The translations under genes and the position numbers were made by a program. Below, in pieces: positions 50,040 through 59,690 of a stretch of 64,000 nucleotides of DNA. Numbering within the stretch: the first letter of the stretch is position 1; each line of letters starts with the position of its first letter. The notes beneath the pieces are model-generated. The model had not been told where the DNA came from, ran no database searches, and worked only from the letters and a program-made list of their open reading frames with translations. Source of the stretch: an uncultured Lachnospiraceae bacterium (GTDB lineage Bacteria; Bacillota; Clostridia; Lachnospirales; Lachnospiraceae); the NCBI GenBank assembly GCA_902787715.1, contig CADAHQ010000007.1, positions 12,255-76,254 of the forward strand, in the 5' to 3' direction.

Positions 50040-53000
50040 TCAGGACTTCTCCGAAGGCTTCGGATTCTCCCCTGCAACGGCCTCTGTGGACGCCTCTGCC
50101 GACACCTCCGCAGCAGCCTCTGCCGGAGCTTCCGCAGTAGCCTTTGCGGATACATCTGCAGCCGCTGCCGCTTGTTTCTCCGCAAGCGCCTTGAGCGCTG
50201 CGGCGCCGACTTCCTTGGCGCGGGTGAAGCTCTTGTGGATGTTGTCGATGTCTTCGGTGGAACCGCCGCCCTCATCGTCGGGCGCGCGGAAGTAGCCCTT
50301 GTCCACGAGGCGCAGGAACGCGTCCACGACCTCGGAGGAAAGCTGGGTTCCGGCAGCGTCGCGGATGATGCTGACCACCTTGTCAAAGTTCATGCGCTTG
50401 CGGTACGGACGGTCGGAATACATCGCGTCGAAGGTGTCCGCCACCGCAATGATCTGCGCGACGAAAGGAATCTCGTCGCCCTTTAAGCCGTTCGGATAGC
50501 CCTTGCCGTCCGGGCGCTCGTGGTGGGCGCCGGCGCCTATGGCCAGCTCCGGCATGATGGAGATATCCTTCAGAACGCGGTAGCCGAGGGTCGTGTGGGA
50601 CTTAATCTGCTTGAATTCGTCGTCCTCGAGCTTGCCTTCCTTCTTCAGCACCTTGTCGTCAACGCCGATCTTGCCGATGTCGTGCAGGAGGGCGATGTTG
50701 TGGTATTTGTCGATGTCTTCCTCGCTGCAGCCAAGCTCCCGCGCGAGGATGGTGGTGTACTTGGCGACACGCATGGAATGACCGTTGGTGTAGCTGTCCT
50801 TCATATCGATGGTCTTGGCAAATGCTTCCGTCATCTCATCGATAAAGATCTTCTGTTCGCGCTGCTTTTCCATCAGCTTCTGCGTCTTCTTCTGCACGTA
50901 GCGCACCACCGCGAGGCAGATAACAGCGACGGCGAGAAGAACCATCAGAAGCTTAAACCACCACAGTTCGTACACGGCGTGCACCTTGACGATGCGAATC
51001 CGGTAGGTCCGGCTTCCGGTGCCCGACGGGTCGTGGATCTCCATGTTGAAGTAGTAGGTGCCGCCGCTTAAGTTCGTGTAGGTGACCGGCCCGAGCTCAC
51101 TTCGCTTCAGGGAGGTCTTTCTCTGCTCAAAATTCTCCAGCCAGTACGTAACCTGCGGATTGGTCATGGAGTAAGTGAACACGAAGCTGTGGATGACGAC
51201 TTTCTTGGCGCTCGCGGGAACGCGGATGGTTCCGTCGCCCTCCGGATAAATTTCCTTGCCGTCCGCAACCACGTAGGGTACGGAAATCTTAAGGTCCGCC
51301 ACCTTCTCCACCGGGTCCTCGATGTTCACCATCGTCACGCCGTTGTTGCACGCGATATACAAATCGCCGCTCTCCGTGACCGTGCTGAAAGAGTTGGACT
51401 TCGAAATTCCGGGAAGGCCGTTGTACATGTTGTAAAAGACCGGGTTGATATCCTTGCCGGAGAGCATGTCTTCCGTGGGCAGCACGTAGATACCGTTACT
51501 GCTGAGCACCCACATCTCGTCGCGGCTGTTCTGGTAAATATCGAAGTTGTTCGAGTACGGAAAATTCTTCACCGTCGTTATCCGGTACTCCGAATCCATG
51601 TATGCGATGGAGTTGCTGGTGACAATCCAGTAGATGTCGCGGATGTGGTCCTTTTTGATGCGCATCACGATGTCGGACTGCAGGCCGTGCTCCGTGTTGC
51701 GCTTTACCGTCGGTCCCCAGGAGCGGACGATGAAGATACCGCCGCCGTCGGTGCCGAGGATGTAATCGCCGTTGGTCGCCTCTTCCACTGTCAGGACTTC
51801 GATGTTGTCCAGATCGCCCTTGTCCGGTTCGTCGTTGTAGACGCGGGTGACGCGCTCCCCCCGGATGACAACCATACCGCCGGTGCAGGCCACAAGAATC
51901 GTGCCGTCGCTGCACTCGTGAATCGTGCGGGCACGCTCCTTCGGAAGCATGCCGTCCGCAACGGTGTAGCAGGTGAGTTTATGACCGTCAAGGCAAATCA
52001 GCGGATACTTGCTGTACGTGGAAAGCCACAGCCGTTCCTTGCTGTCGCGGATGATGGAGCGGATGCGGATACCCTTCAGGAAGGAAATCAGGTTGCCGGT
52101 GTCCACGCGAACGCCGCCCGCCGTTTTCGCCTCGGTGATGATCCACCGGTCCATAACCGTATCGCCGTCAAGTATCGTGAGGCCGTTGGCCGTGCCGATC
52201 CAGATACGCCCGCGATATTCGCAGGTGGTATTTACCACGGTAGGTTCGAGGCCGTACCATTCAAAAACGTCGGAGAAGGGGTTCGGGACAATCTTCATTA
52301 CACCCTGGTCCGAGGACGTGAACCAGAGATTGCCCTGGTAGTCCGTAAGCATGTGGTTTACGGAAACCGTCATCGGAACCTTGGAAAGCACCTGCGTTTT
52401 GTCGTTGTCCACAACGCCGATGCCGCCGTCCGCGCACACCCAGAGTTTGCCGTCGAGAAGCATGAAGGAATTGATTGCTGCAAGAGATGTGTTGAGGGTC
52501 GTGTAGCGCCGCACACTGGACACCAGGTCCATGTGATAAATCTCTCCGTACTGGGACCCGAGGTAGACATAGCCCGGATTGTCCGGGTCCGGGTAGACCG
52601 ACACAACATTCGGCACATCCTCGTTCGGAAGGTCATAAAAACATTCCAGCGCACCCTGCTTGAGCGTAAACAGCTTCCCGTCCTGCGTGATACCGTAAAT
52701 CATTCCGTCCGCGCCGCAGGTGAGGTTGCGGACGAATTCGTCGCGAATCAGCTTCGCCTCAATCGTACGCACATTCATGGCTTCGTTGATTTCCACGATA
52801 CCGCGGGTGGTGGCCACGTAGATATTGCCGTCCGGGTCCTCCGTGACAGCGCGGACGGAAAGCGCTTTCAGACCGTCCTCCAGGCGGAAGAACCGCGTCT
52901 TGCCCTTTTCAATCACCGCGACGCCGCTGTCGTTGGTGCCGACCCAGAGCCGCTGCTTGCTGTCCACGAAGAGACTCACCACGCTGGCGATACCTTCGCT

Positions 53001-53483
53001 GGAGTCCATACGTTCAAACACATTGCCGTCATAGCGCACAAGACCGCTGTAGCTTCCGATCCACAGAAAGCCGTCCGCCGTCTGCGCGATGGTGTTGGCC
53101 TCCGACGTCGGCAGTCCGTTGCCGTCGTCATACAAAATCGCCGCATACCCCGCCCCGGGATGCGTGGGGTCCACAGCGAGAATCGCTGCCTCATCGTCGG
53201 CTTCGCCGCTCTCCCCTTCCGAAGTGCCGGCCGTACCTTCCAATGAACTGCTCGTTTCATCGGCTGCATTTTCCGAAGTCCCGGCAGCCGCTGCCGTTTC
53301 TGCGGCTCCCGCGGTGCGAAGGAAGCCGTTTTCCGGAAGACATCCGAGGAATAAAACAAGACACAGTAACAGGCACACACCAATCCCGTGTATGCCGCCA
53401 CTGTGTCTCAAAAATCCACTCGGCGATGTACTGAAATAACGCGGCCGCCTGCCGCTTCCCCGAATCGCTCTTCCCTTTTTCAT
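50040..53483 (-). CDS. Two-component-propeller sensor with HD-GYP output
   Basis: A 1147-residue membrane protein. A signal-anchor at about residues 35-55, an Ala/Glu/Ser-rich linker, then about 14 propeller repeats (TADGFLWIGSYSGLVRYDG, DSKQRLWVGTNDSGVAVIE, DPDGNIYVATTRGIVEI). Then a Y_Y_Y domain (LKISVPYVVADGKEIYP, VFTYSMTNPQVTYWLENF), one helix (WFKLLMVLLAVAVICLAVV) and an HD-GYP domain: HSMRVAKYTTILA, LLHDIGKIGVDDKVL, HHERPDGKGYPNGL. All metal ligands look present, so it should break down c-di-GMP. The last 50 residues are Ala-rich low complexity. The ATG at 53483 is uncertain; GTG at 53492 is an alternative. A promoter-like TTGCCG-N17-TATCAT lies about 90 bp upstream. Confidence 0.93.
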   Translation of the reverse strand: MKKGRAIRGSGRRPRYFSTSPSGFLRHSGGIHGIGVCLLLCLVLFLGCLPENGFLRTAGAAETAAAAGTSENAADETSSSLEGTAGTSEGESGEADDEAAILAVDPTHPGAGYAAILYDDGNGLPTSEANTIAQTADGFLWIGSYSGLVRYDGNVFERMDSSEGIASVVSLFVDSKQRLWVGTNDSGVAVIEKGKTRFFRLEDGLKALSVRAVTEDPDGNIYVATTRGIVEINEAMNVRTIEAKLIRDEFVRNLTCGADGMIYGITQDGKLFTLKQGALECFYDLPNEDVPNVVSVYPDPDNPGYVYLGSQYGEIYHMDLVSSVRRYTTLNTSLAAINSFMLLDGKLWVCADGGIGVVDNDKTQVLSKVPMTVSVNHMLTDYQGNLWFTSSDQGVMKIVPNPFSDVFEWYGLEPTVVNTTCEYRGRIWIGTANGLTILDGDTVMDRWIITEAKTAGGVRVDTGNLISFLKGIRIRSIIRDSKERLWLSTYSKYPLICLDGHKLTCYTVADGMLPKERARTIHECSDGTILVACTGGMVVIRGERVTRVYNDEPDKGDLDNIEVLTVEEATNGDYILGTDGGGIFIVRSWGPTVKRNTEHGLQSDIVMRIKKDHIRDIYWIVTSNSIAYMDSEYRITTVKNFPYSNNFDIYQNSRDEMWVLSSNGIYVLPTEDMLSGKDINPVFYNMYNGLPGISKSNSFSTVTESGDLYIACNNGVTMVNIEDPVEKVADLKISVPYVVADGKEIYPEGDGTIRVPASAKKVVIHSFVFTYSMTNPQVTYWLENFEQRKTSLKRSELGPVTYTNLSGGTYYFNMEIHDPSGTGSRTYRIRIVKVHAVYELWWFKLLMVLLAVAVICLAVVRYVQKKTQKLMEKQREQKIFIDEMTEAFAKTIDMKDSYTNGHSMRVAKYTTILARELGCSEEDIDKYHNIALLHDIGKIGVDDKVLKKEGKLEDDEFKQIKSHTTLGYRVLKDISIMPELAIGAGAHHERPDGKGYPNGLKGDEIPFVAQIIAVADTFDAMYSDRPYRKRMNFDKVVSIIRDAAGTQLSSEVVDAFLRLVDKGYFRAPDDEGGGSTEDIDNIHKSFTRAKEVGAAALKALAEKQAAAAADVSAKATAEAPAEAAAEVSAEASTEAVAGENPKPSEKS

Positions 53484-53669
53484 ATCACGCACCGTAAAAA
53501 ACGAAAATCCTCAGCGAGGGAACCGCCGTTCCCTGCTATTACGCACAACTACCTCATGCAGTAAATGATACCACAACCGTCCGCATTCGGCAAATGTTTT
53601 TTACAGCGGGGAAACCGATTTTAAATCTGCAATTATATACCGCAAAAAGAGCCGTAATTCCCGCATTTT

Positions 53670-55796
53670 TTACCGCAGGAAGAACCAATTGAACAGGAAA
53701 TTCCGCAGCAGCCCGCTGTCAAACAGCCCGAGCAAAAGCGGGCCGACTAAGATGACCATGCTGCCCAGGGCGGCGAAGAGGAAACTTCGCACCTTGCGGA
53801 TGACAAGAACCGACACCGCGGCGCCGAGCAAAAGCCCCGCGAAACGCTTTACGTACGTAAGAATCAAAAAGCCGCGAAGGGACAGCCACGACGAAATATC
53901 CCGGAGGTCCTGAACGCTGTAGGCGGCGCTTCCGATGCCCACCGTACCATAGCTCCGGGTCACGCGGAAGACGTGTCTGCCGTAGATTGCCGCAAAAATG
54001 AGCAACGCAGAAAGGAACAAAAGAACCAGCTTCCATACATGCACGCGCACGCGCCCGACGTAAGAGATGCGAATCATCTCGTGCATGCCCGTGCGGTATT
54101 CGATGTAGTAAAGAGACGTGGCGCAAAGGATGACCAGAAGAAGCGCCGCGGCGCCCATCACGATGTTTTGCTTCGTGTCGTTGTAAAGAAGCTCATACCC
54201 CTTCTCATTGACCGCCGTCGCGCCGTCAAGGGGCTCCAAGTAAGCCGCGTAAGCCTCAATCTTCTCAAGGGCTTCGCGCCGTTCGGAGAGCGTGGACGGA
54301 TCGGCCGACTGCGCTGTCTTCTCGAAATCTGCGCGAAATGCAGCCACCTTCGCCGCATACTCCTCCTTCGGCACCTCCTGCAGCTGCAGAAGGAAGGATT
54401 CGTAGTGCATGTCCTCGATGGTGTAGGATTTGCCGTAAGGGCCCGTGAACAGAAGAACCCACAAAACAAGCGCGAGCAACACAAGCCCGACGCGCTCAAG
54501 GCGCAGGTACTTGTAGGCCTCGTGCAGGAACAAAAAGCCGTGGGAACCGCCGCGCCGTGTGCGCCCGGCAAGTTCCGCCAAAAGCCGCTTCGCCGCCCGC
54601 TTCCGAACGCTCATGCCGATGCCCTTCGCAACGCAGCAGACAATCGCCGCAACGCCGAGGACGCCCGTTATAAGAAGCACCGCCGCCCCGACTTTCCACT
54701 CGCCCACCGGCGTTCCGAACACGTAGATGTTGCGGTAGCGCCCGAGCCTCTCGGGCACATCGGCAAATGCCACCACATTCACCCGGCGAAGCTTCGCCAG
54801 ATACGATAAATCATCGATCCGCAGGTACAGAATCCCCTCGATTCCCACCAGAAGAAACATCACAAGATACACCGCGCGGGACGAGGCAAATACAACCGTA
54901 AGAAGCGCGGTAAGCACCGCAAACCACAGGGAAACAAGGAGCGAGCCGAGGTAAACCAGCAGTAAAAATCCGAGGATGCTCACGGAAAGCGCCGCACCCT
55001 TGTACCCCACAAGGGCTTGTAACGGCTGCGTCCAATCACCGGCATCGGGCATGCCGTACAAAAGGCATCCCGTGAGAATCGTTGTGCCGAGAAGCACCAG
55101 GTTGGAGACGGCGATGCCGAGGGCAACGGCGCCGAATTTGGCGAAGATTAAGCGCGTGCGGCCGTTTGGCATGGTGGCGTAAAGGCTCAAAAGGTCCTGC
55201 TCCTTCTCGCGGCTTAGAACAACCGTCATGTACAGAACCGCAAGCAGAATCTCCAGGAAAATAAGGCTCGGCAAAGCAAGCGCCTCGCTGATGCCCTTAG
55301 TCCTCGTGTGCTGTAGCGTTAGCTCCGCCAGGGGCTCATAGTCCTTCGCGGTCTTCTCCACGTTCAAAAGTTCCCGGCTGCTGTTTCCCTCCCGGTAGAA
55401 CGACTGCAGGAGGCGGTAGGTCGCGGGCGCCTTCAGGATCTTTCCGACGTACTCGGAATAGTTGATAACCTCAAGGTATTCCTTGTGCGCCATCTCATAC
55501 AGGCTCATCTCAGTCCACAGGCTTTTGCAGTATACCGGGTAATTCTTCTCAATCACCTCGGTGCCGTCACCGTAGAACGGTGCTCTCGCGTTTTTGTATT
55601 CCCGCTCGAGGTACTCCTCTGCCTCGGTATCGGACATGTCGCGGATGTCCGAAGCCAGCTGCCGGTACTCGGAAGCCTTCGGGGCTGCATTTGCCGCACG
55701 GTAAACAAAATAGGCGCAGTTCACCACGGCCAGCAGCAGGAAAACTGCCACTAACCGGCGACTGTGCCATAACTTGTACCACTCATGCCGAAACAT
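53670..55796 (-). CDS. ABC-2-type transporter permease
   Basis: A 708-residue permease with a duplicated layout. The first half has one N-terminal helix (LVAVFLLLAVVNCAYFVYRA), a long extracellular segment (30-170) and five helices with the sequence SREKEQDLLSLYATMPNGRTRLIFAKF typical of ABC-2 permeases. The second half repeats this (YLRLERVGLVLLALVLWV ... EYRTGMHEMIRISYVGRVRVHVWKL). It pairs with the ATPase 15 bp upstream. The substrate is unknown; a lipid, polymer or peptide is possible. It ends the operon that starts with the lipoprotein gene at 57883. Confidence 0.87.
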   Translation of the reverse strand: MFRHEWYKLWHSRRLVAVFLLLAVVNCAYFVYRAANAAPKASEYRQLASDIRDMSDTEAEEYLEREYKNARAPFYGDGTEVIEKNYPVYCKSLWTEMSLYEMAHKEYLEVINYSEYVGKILKAPATYRLLQSFYREGNSSRELLNVEKTAKDYEPLAELTLQHTRTKGISEALALPSLIFLEILLAVLYMTVVLSREKEQDLLSLYATMPNGRTRLIFAKFGAVALGIAVSNLVLLGTTILTGCLLYGMPDAGDWTQPLQALVGYKGAALSVSILGFLLLVYLGSLLVSLWFAVLTALLTVVFASSRAVYLVMFLLVGIEGILYLRIDDLSYLAKLRRVNVVAFADVPERLGRYRNIYVFGTPVGEWKVGAAVLLITGVLGVAAIVCCVAKGIGMSVRKRAAKRLLAELAGRTRRGGSHGFLFLHEAYKYLRLERVGLVLLALVLWVLLFTGPYGKSYTIEDMHYESFLLQLQEVPKEEYAAKVAAFRADFEKTAQSADPSTLSERREALEKIEAYAAYLEPLDGATAVNEKGYELLYNDTKQNIVMGAAALLLVILCATSLYYIEYRTGMHEMIRISYVGRVRVHVWKLVLLFLSALLIFAAIYGRHVFRVTRSYGTVGIGSAAYSVQDLRDISSWLSLRGFLILTYVKRFAGLLLGAAVSVLVIRKVRSFLFAALGSMVILVGPLLLGLFDSGLLRNFLFNWFFLR

Positions 55797-55811
55797 TGTA
55801 CGTTTCTCCCC

Positions 55812-56534
55812 CTACTTCTCAAGCTGCATGTATATCTTCTCGATCGACGGCTCCTCCATGGTCTCCGCGTATCTTGCGAGGAGCTCTTCCATGGTTCCGC
55901 TCTCGATGATATGGCCGTGGTTTAAGAAAATGATTTCCGACGCAAGCTTCTCTAAGTCGCTTACGATGTGCGTTGCGATAATTACGATGCGATCCTCCGC
56001 GATGGAGGACACAAGCTCCCGGAAGTTGACGCGCTCCCGCGGATCGAGGCCCACCGTGGGCTCGTCCATGATTACAATCTGCGGGTTTCCGAGGATGGCC
56101 TGCGCAAGAAGCGCCCGCTGCCGCATGCCGCCCGAGTAGGTGCCGATGGGATCGTCCTTCGCCTCCCAGAGGTTCACGGCCCGCACGGTTTTCTCAATCT
56201 CGGCAGAAGCCTCCGCCCGCGGGATGCCCTTAAGCGCCGCGATATAGTATAAAAAGCGCACGAAGGGAAAGCCGTCATACAGCTTCTGCTGTTGCGGCAT
56301 GTACCCGATGTAACGGCGGTACTCTTTCCCCATCTCGCGGATGTTTTTCCCGTCCAGCAAAAGTTCCCCTGCGGTGGCCTTCAAGTTGGTGGTCATCACG
56401 CCCATCAGGGTGGATTTGCCGGCGCCGTTCGGCCCCAAAAGCCCGTAGATTCCCGGGTGAAATGCATACGAAAAGTCCACCAGCGCGGCCTTCTTCCCGT
56501 AGTATTTCGTCACTCCCTTCGCTTCCAAAATCAT
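55812..56534 (-). CDS. ABC-2-type transporter ATPase
   Basis: A 240-residue ATPase. Walker A LLGPNGAGKSTLMG, Q-loop GYMPQQQKLY, signature YSGGMRQRALLAQA, Walker B IVIMDEPTVGLDP, switch IATHIVSDLEK. It overlaps the lipoprotein stop codon (ATGA, 56531-56534) and is 15 bp before the permease, forming a three-gene operon. The GVTKYYGKKAAL start is typical of the EcsA/NatA type. Confidence 0.95.
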   Translation of the reverse strand: MILEAKGVTKYYGKKAALVDFSYAFHPGIYGLLGPNGAGKSTLMGVMTTNLKATAGELLLDGKNIREMGKEYRRYIGYMPQQQKLYDGFPFVRFLYYIAALKGIPRAEASAEIEKTVRAVNLWEAKDDPIGTYSGGMRQRALLAQAILGNPQIVIMDEPTVGLDPRERVNFRELVSSIAEDRIVIIATHIVSDLEKLASEIIFLNHGHIIESGTMEELLARYAETMEEPSIEKIYMQLEK

Positions 56535-57883
56535 TCCTGTCCCTCCCGTCCGACGTGGAACACCACCTTGTTCTCAAAGTTGTTGTTCCAGAAATCCTCC
56601 TCCGAAATATATGCCCGGCGCATTCCGTCTGTCCAAGGGCCGTTTACAAGACCATAATAACTCTTTCCTGCCGCAATATGCAACACAAAACCGCTTTGCC
56701 CGAAGGAAGTTTGCCGCAGTATCTGATCCTTTTCCACGTCGTACATGATAAAGGCGTATTTCCCGTCCTCCCAAACCTGGAAGATCGGCGTGCCGTCCGT
56801 ACAGACCAGTTCGCCTGCCGCAAAGGGCAGATTCCGGACAAATTCGCCCTTCAGGTTGTACAAAGCCGCCGGTACACCCAGCGTAGCGTTGGCGGCCTGA
56901 AGGATAAACCCGTTGCCGAACCGTATTTCGCCCACATACTCGTCCTTCCCGTCTCTCTCCCAGATTTTCGTGAGCTCGTCGGTAGCGATGTTGTAATCGT
57001 AGATTGCCACCCGAACATGCTTTCCCTGTTCCAGGGCAAACTCCTCCCAGTCGCTGCCATCCTCCTTCGGCTGCGGCAGCTGGTCGAAGGGCAGATCCCA
57101 GGAATGATGCGTAAAATACAAGTGCCCGTCATAGACATATATAGACGTCGTGGAGGAGCTGTAATCCTCGCCGTTTTTGAAGATGAATTTGCCTTTGCCG
57201 TCCTTTAGCGACATCATGTAAATGCCCGCAATCTGCTTCTCAAGCCGGTCCCCCATAACCCAGCGCTCGGTGCCGTCAGGGTCCTTCACCTTCGTGTGCT
57301 CATAACAAATCGTCACTGAGGTAAACCAGTAATCCTCCGTATACAACTCCGCGTAATGAAAATCCATGGGCTCGTCCGCGGTGCCGATGACCTTCTGGTT
57401 CATGCCCTGCCGGTCGGTCTTTACCATGTTCGGCCACTCAAAGTAGTACCCGCAGTCCTCCCGCAGCGAAAAATCCATGTTCCCAAGATTGTATGCGGGA
57501 CAATTGTCATTGATAACGGTCTTCTGAGCCGCACTCCAAGTCGGGCCCTGATGCTCGCAGCTCGGGTCAAAGCAATACAAAACGTCCGTGCGGGACGCCA
57601 CGTCGAAATACCTTGCCCCGCCGCCGTTTCGAGCAGTCAGGAATGCCCAATCCTCCGCGAACGTTCCTCCCCCGGAGAAAATGTCGTTGAATACATGCAA
57701 CCGTTTCTTATATTCCTCGTCCTCCGTCACATCGCCGCCGGGCACGCCGGTAGGCCCGTTGTCCGGGCCGGTGCCGTTCCCTGGCGTACCCTGCCCGGGC
57801 GTACCGTTCTTCCCATTGCCGCATCCGGCAAGGAGAAGGGTTGCAAGGACAAGGAGGAGGATTTGCCGAAATGTTTTTCTCAT
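56531..57883 (-). CDS. Exported lipoprotein, WD-like/DUF5050-type
   Basis: A 450-residue lipoprotein. The lipobox LLLAGC lies at the end of the signal peptide, followed by a Gly/Thr/Pro-rich linker (GTPGQGTPGNGTGPDNGPTGVPGG). The mature domain has repeated beta-strand patterns with Tyr and Trp (YFDVASRTDVLYCFDPSCEH, YVYDGHLYFTHHSW, YNIATDELTKIWER), as in DUF5050-like propellers. It would sit on the cell surface. It is the first gene of the operon with the ABC-2 transporter and may be its substrate-binding or sensory partner. The ATG at 57883 has AAGGAG upstream. Confidence 0.78.
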   Translation of the reverse strand: MRKTFRQILLLVLATLLLAGCGNGKNGTPGQGTPGNGTGPDNGPTGVPGGDVTEDEEYKKRLHVFNDIFSGGGTFAEDWAFLTARNGGGARYFDVASRTDVLYCFDPSCEHQGPTWSAAQKTVINDNCPAYNLGNMDFSLREDCGYYFEWPNMVKTDRQGMNQKVIGTADEPMDFHYAELYTEDYWFTSVTICYEHTKVKDPDGTERWVMGDRLEKQIAGIYMMSLKDGKGKFIFKNGEDYSSSTTSIYVYDGHLYFTHHSWDLPFDQLPQPKEDGSDWEEFALEQGKHVRVAIYDYNIATDELTKIWERDGKDEYVGEIRFGNGFILQAANATLGVPAALYNLKGEFVRNLPFAAGELVCTDGTPIFQVWEDGKYAFIMYDVEKDQILRQTSFGQSGFVLHIAAGKSYYGLVNGPWTDGMRRAYISEEDFWNNNFENKVVFHVGREGQE

Positions 57884-57941
57884 AAGTGATCTCCTTTTTT
57901 GCGTCATGCGGCTGCTTTTTGCGTCGGCCGCACCCCGATAA

Positions 57942-59690
57942 TCATTGCTTCACCGCCAGGAATTCCGCAATCTGGCGGTTGATCTCCGCCATCAGTTCAT
58001 TCTGTTCCTGCCCGGCGAGCTGTCCGAACACCTTCGCCGCGTTAAAGTCCTTCGCAAGCTTTGTGACTCCGCTGTTTGCGTGAGTATACAAAAGTCCGTA
58101 TTGCAGACTCGTATCAAACTTTTTCGAGGTGTCGATGAAAAGCTTCCATTGCGCATCTGTAAGATTCGGAATAAAGCCCGCAAGTTCCGGAGCTTTCTCT
58201 TCTTTCCGAAGCGCAATTCCCTCCGCGTAATCCTGCGCCTTCCAATAATGCCCGCGCAGCATTTCCACGATCTCCGGATCCGACATGCAGACGGCGATTA
58301 CCCGAAGTGCCAGCTCCTTCTGTTGCGAATCCTTATACACGCCGAGCTGACCGGAAAAGTTAGGAGAATAAGCATCCGATGAAAGCCGGATTACCGTGTA
58401 ACCCTTCGGCGGATTCTTCCACTCGCTCACCACCTCCGCAAGGATTTTGTCCTCCTTGATATTCGCGGCGGAAGCCGTGGTATAGCGGTCCAGAATCGTG
58501 CCGTCCGTCACATCCCTAAACAGCCGATTCCAGATTTTCACGCCGTCCTCGTAGCCTCCGAAGGGAATCAGCTGATGCGTCTTCGTGTCGTAAGAATACT
58601 GCAGGTACGACGAGTACCCAAGCATGGCGCTTGCGAGCTTGTTGTCGATGCCGCTTATGACAATCTGCAGCTCAGGATTGCCGATGGAATCGCGAATCTT
58701 AAGAAGCGAATCGTACGTGCCGTCGAAGTTCGCGAACCGGTTCGCATATTCATCCTTCACCCACAGGAAGTACCCTCTGGAATAGTGAGTCGGAATCGTG
58801 TAATTGACCCCCGCAATCTCCGCGCCCTTCCACTGCATCTCCGGGAAGCAATCATACAGCTTCGCTCCCTCCTGCGTTGCAAGGTAATCGTTTAACGGCA
58901 GAAAATGCGCCTTGATATACGCGGTGCTTCCGACGATTCCCGGCATATCGCCGTAATCGTCCCAGATGCCGGTGTTCAAAATGTCCGGAACCATCCCGGC
59001 CTTCTCCATCTTTTTAAACCAGAATGCGGTTTCCTCCCCGGAATAGGTTTCCATGGGCACAAAATCAATCGCACAGTCAAGCCCCAGTTCATAGAGCTTC
59101 TTATTGATGGCAAGCTGGTCCTCGTTATCCGGCATAAAGCTCGAAAAATGCGTCCCCCAGGTGATATGATTGCTCACCGGGTACACCACCGGCGTCGGCG
59201 ACGGCGTCGCTGTCACAATCGGCGTGTTGGAGGGCGCCGCCGTGGGCGCTGTCGTCGGTGACGGTACCTTCGCAGGCATGTTCCACTTCCAAACCATTTT
59301 CGAGTTCGTGCTGAGAACCCCCTCGTCCCGACCGTTCTGATTCAACTTCTTTGTCTCATCTTTATAATTCAGCTGATAGAGGAATTCGCCGCCTGCGGCA
59401 CGAACCACGAAGGCTGTACCGTTGCCGTCCTCCCCCTGCTCAACCCGCGCGGTCTTGCGCACCTCGCCGGTCAGCGGATCAATAGCGTAGGCAACCACGG
59501 AAATGCTCCAGGCATCGACGTTCTGACTCGCCCACAGCGATGCATACGCCGCGCTCCCGTCCCTCTCCAGGTTGTAGGAAGACTCAACATTGATATCATT
59601 CATGGCGCTGGTGTAGGTGTCCGCGAGGGCAATCCCCGCAAATGCAATCAAACACAGGCATATAAGCGGTAACCAAATTCGTTTCTTCAT
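57942..59690 (-). CDS. Solute-binding protein paralogue 1, with extra N-terminal domain
   Basis: A 582-residue secreted protein. The signal peptide (WLPLICLCLIAFAGIALA) has no lipobox. Residues 25-140 are a beta-rich domain (AYAIDPLTGEVRKTARVE), then a Thr/Pro linker (PTTAPTAAPSNTPIVTATPS). Residues 170-580 are a bacterial extracellular solute-binding fold (LYELGLDCAIDFVPME, VPDILNTGIWDDYGD, DGTYDSLLKIRDSIGN, LTDAQWKLFID). The solute-binding part is clearly related to the next gene, so the two arose by duplication. No sugar permease genes are nearby. The start overlaps the stop of the upstream paralogue (59687-59690). Confidence 0.82.
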   Translation of the reverse strand: MKKRIWLPLICLCLIAFAGIALADTYTSAMNDINVESSYNLERDGSAAYASLWASQNVDAWSISVVAYAIDPLTGEVRKTARVEQGEDGNGTAFVVRAAGGEFLYQLNYKDETKKLNQNGRDEGVLSTNSKMVWKWNMPAKVPSPTTAPTAAPSNTPIVTATPSPTPVVYPVSNHITWGTHFSSFMPDNEDQLAINKKLYELGLDCAIDFVPMETYSGEETAFWFKKMEKAGMVPDILNTGIWDDYGDMPGIVGSTAYIKAHFLPLNDYLATQEGAKLYDCFPEMQWKGAEIAGVNYTIPTHYSRGYFLWVKDEYANRFANFDGTYDSLLKIRDSIGNPELQIVISGIDNKLASAMLGYSSYLQYSYDTKTHQLIPFGGYEDGVKIWNRLFRDVTDGTILDRYTTASAANIKEDKILAEVVSEWKNPPKGYTVIRLSSDAYSPNFSGQLGVYKDSQQKELALRVIAVCMSDPEIVEMLRGHYWKAQDYAEGIALRKEEKAPELAGFIPNLTDAQWKLFIDTSKKFDTSLQYGLLYTHANSGVTKLAKDFNAAKVFGQLAGQEQNELMAEINRQIAEFLAVKQ

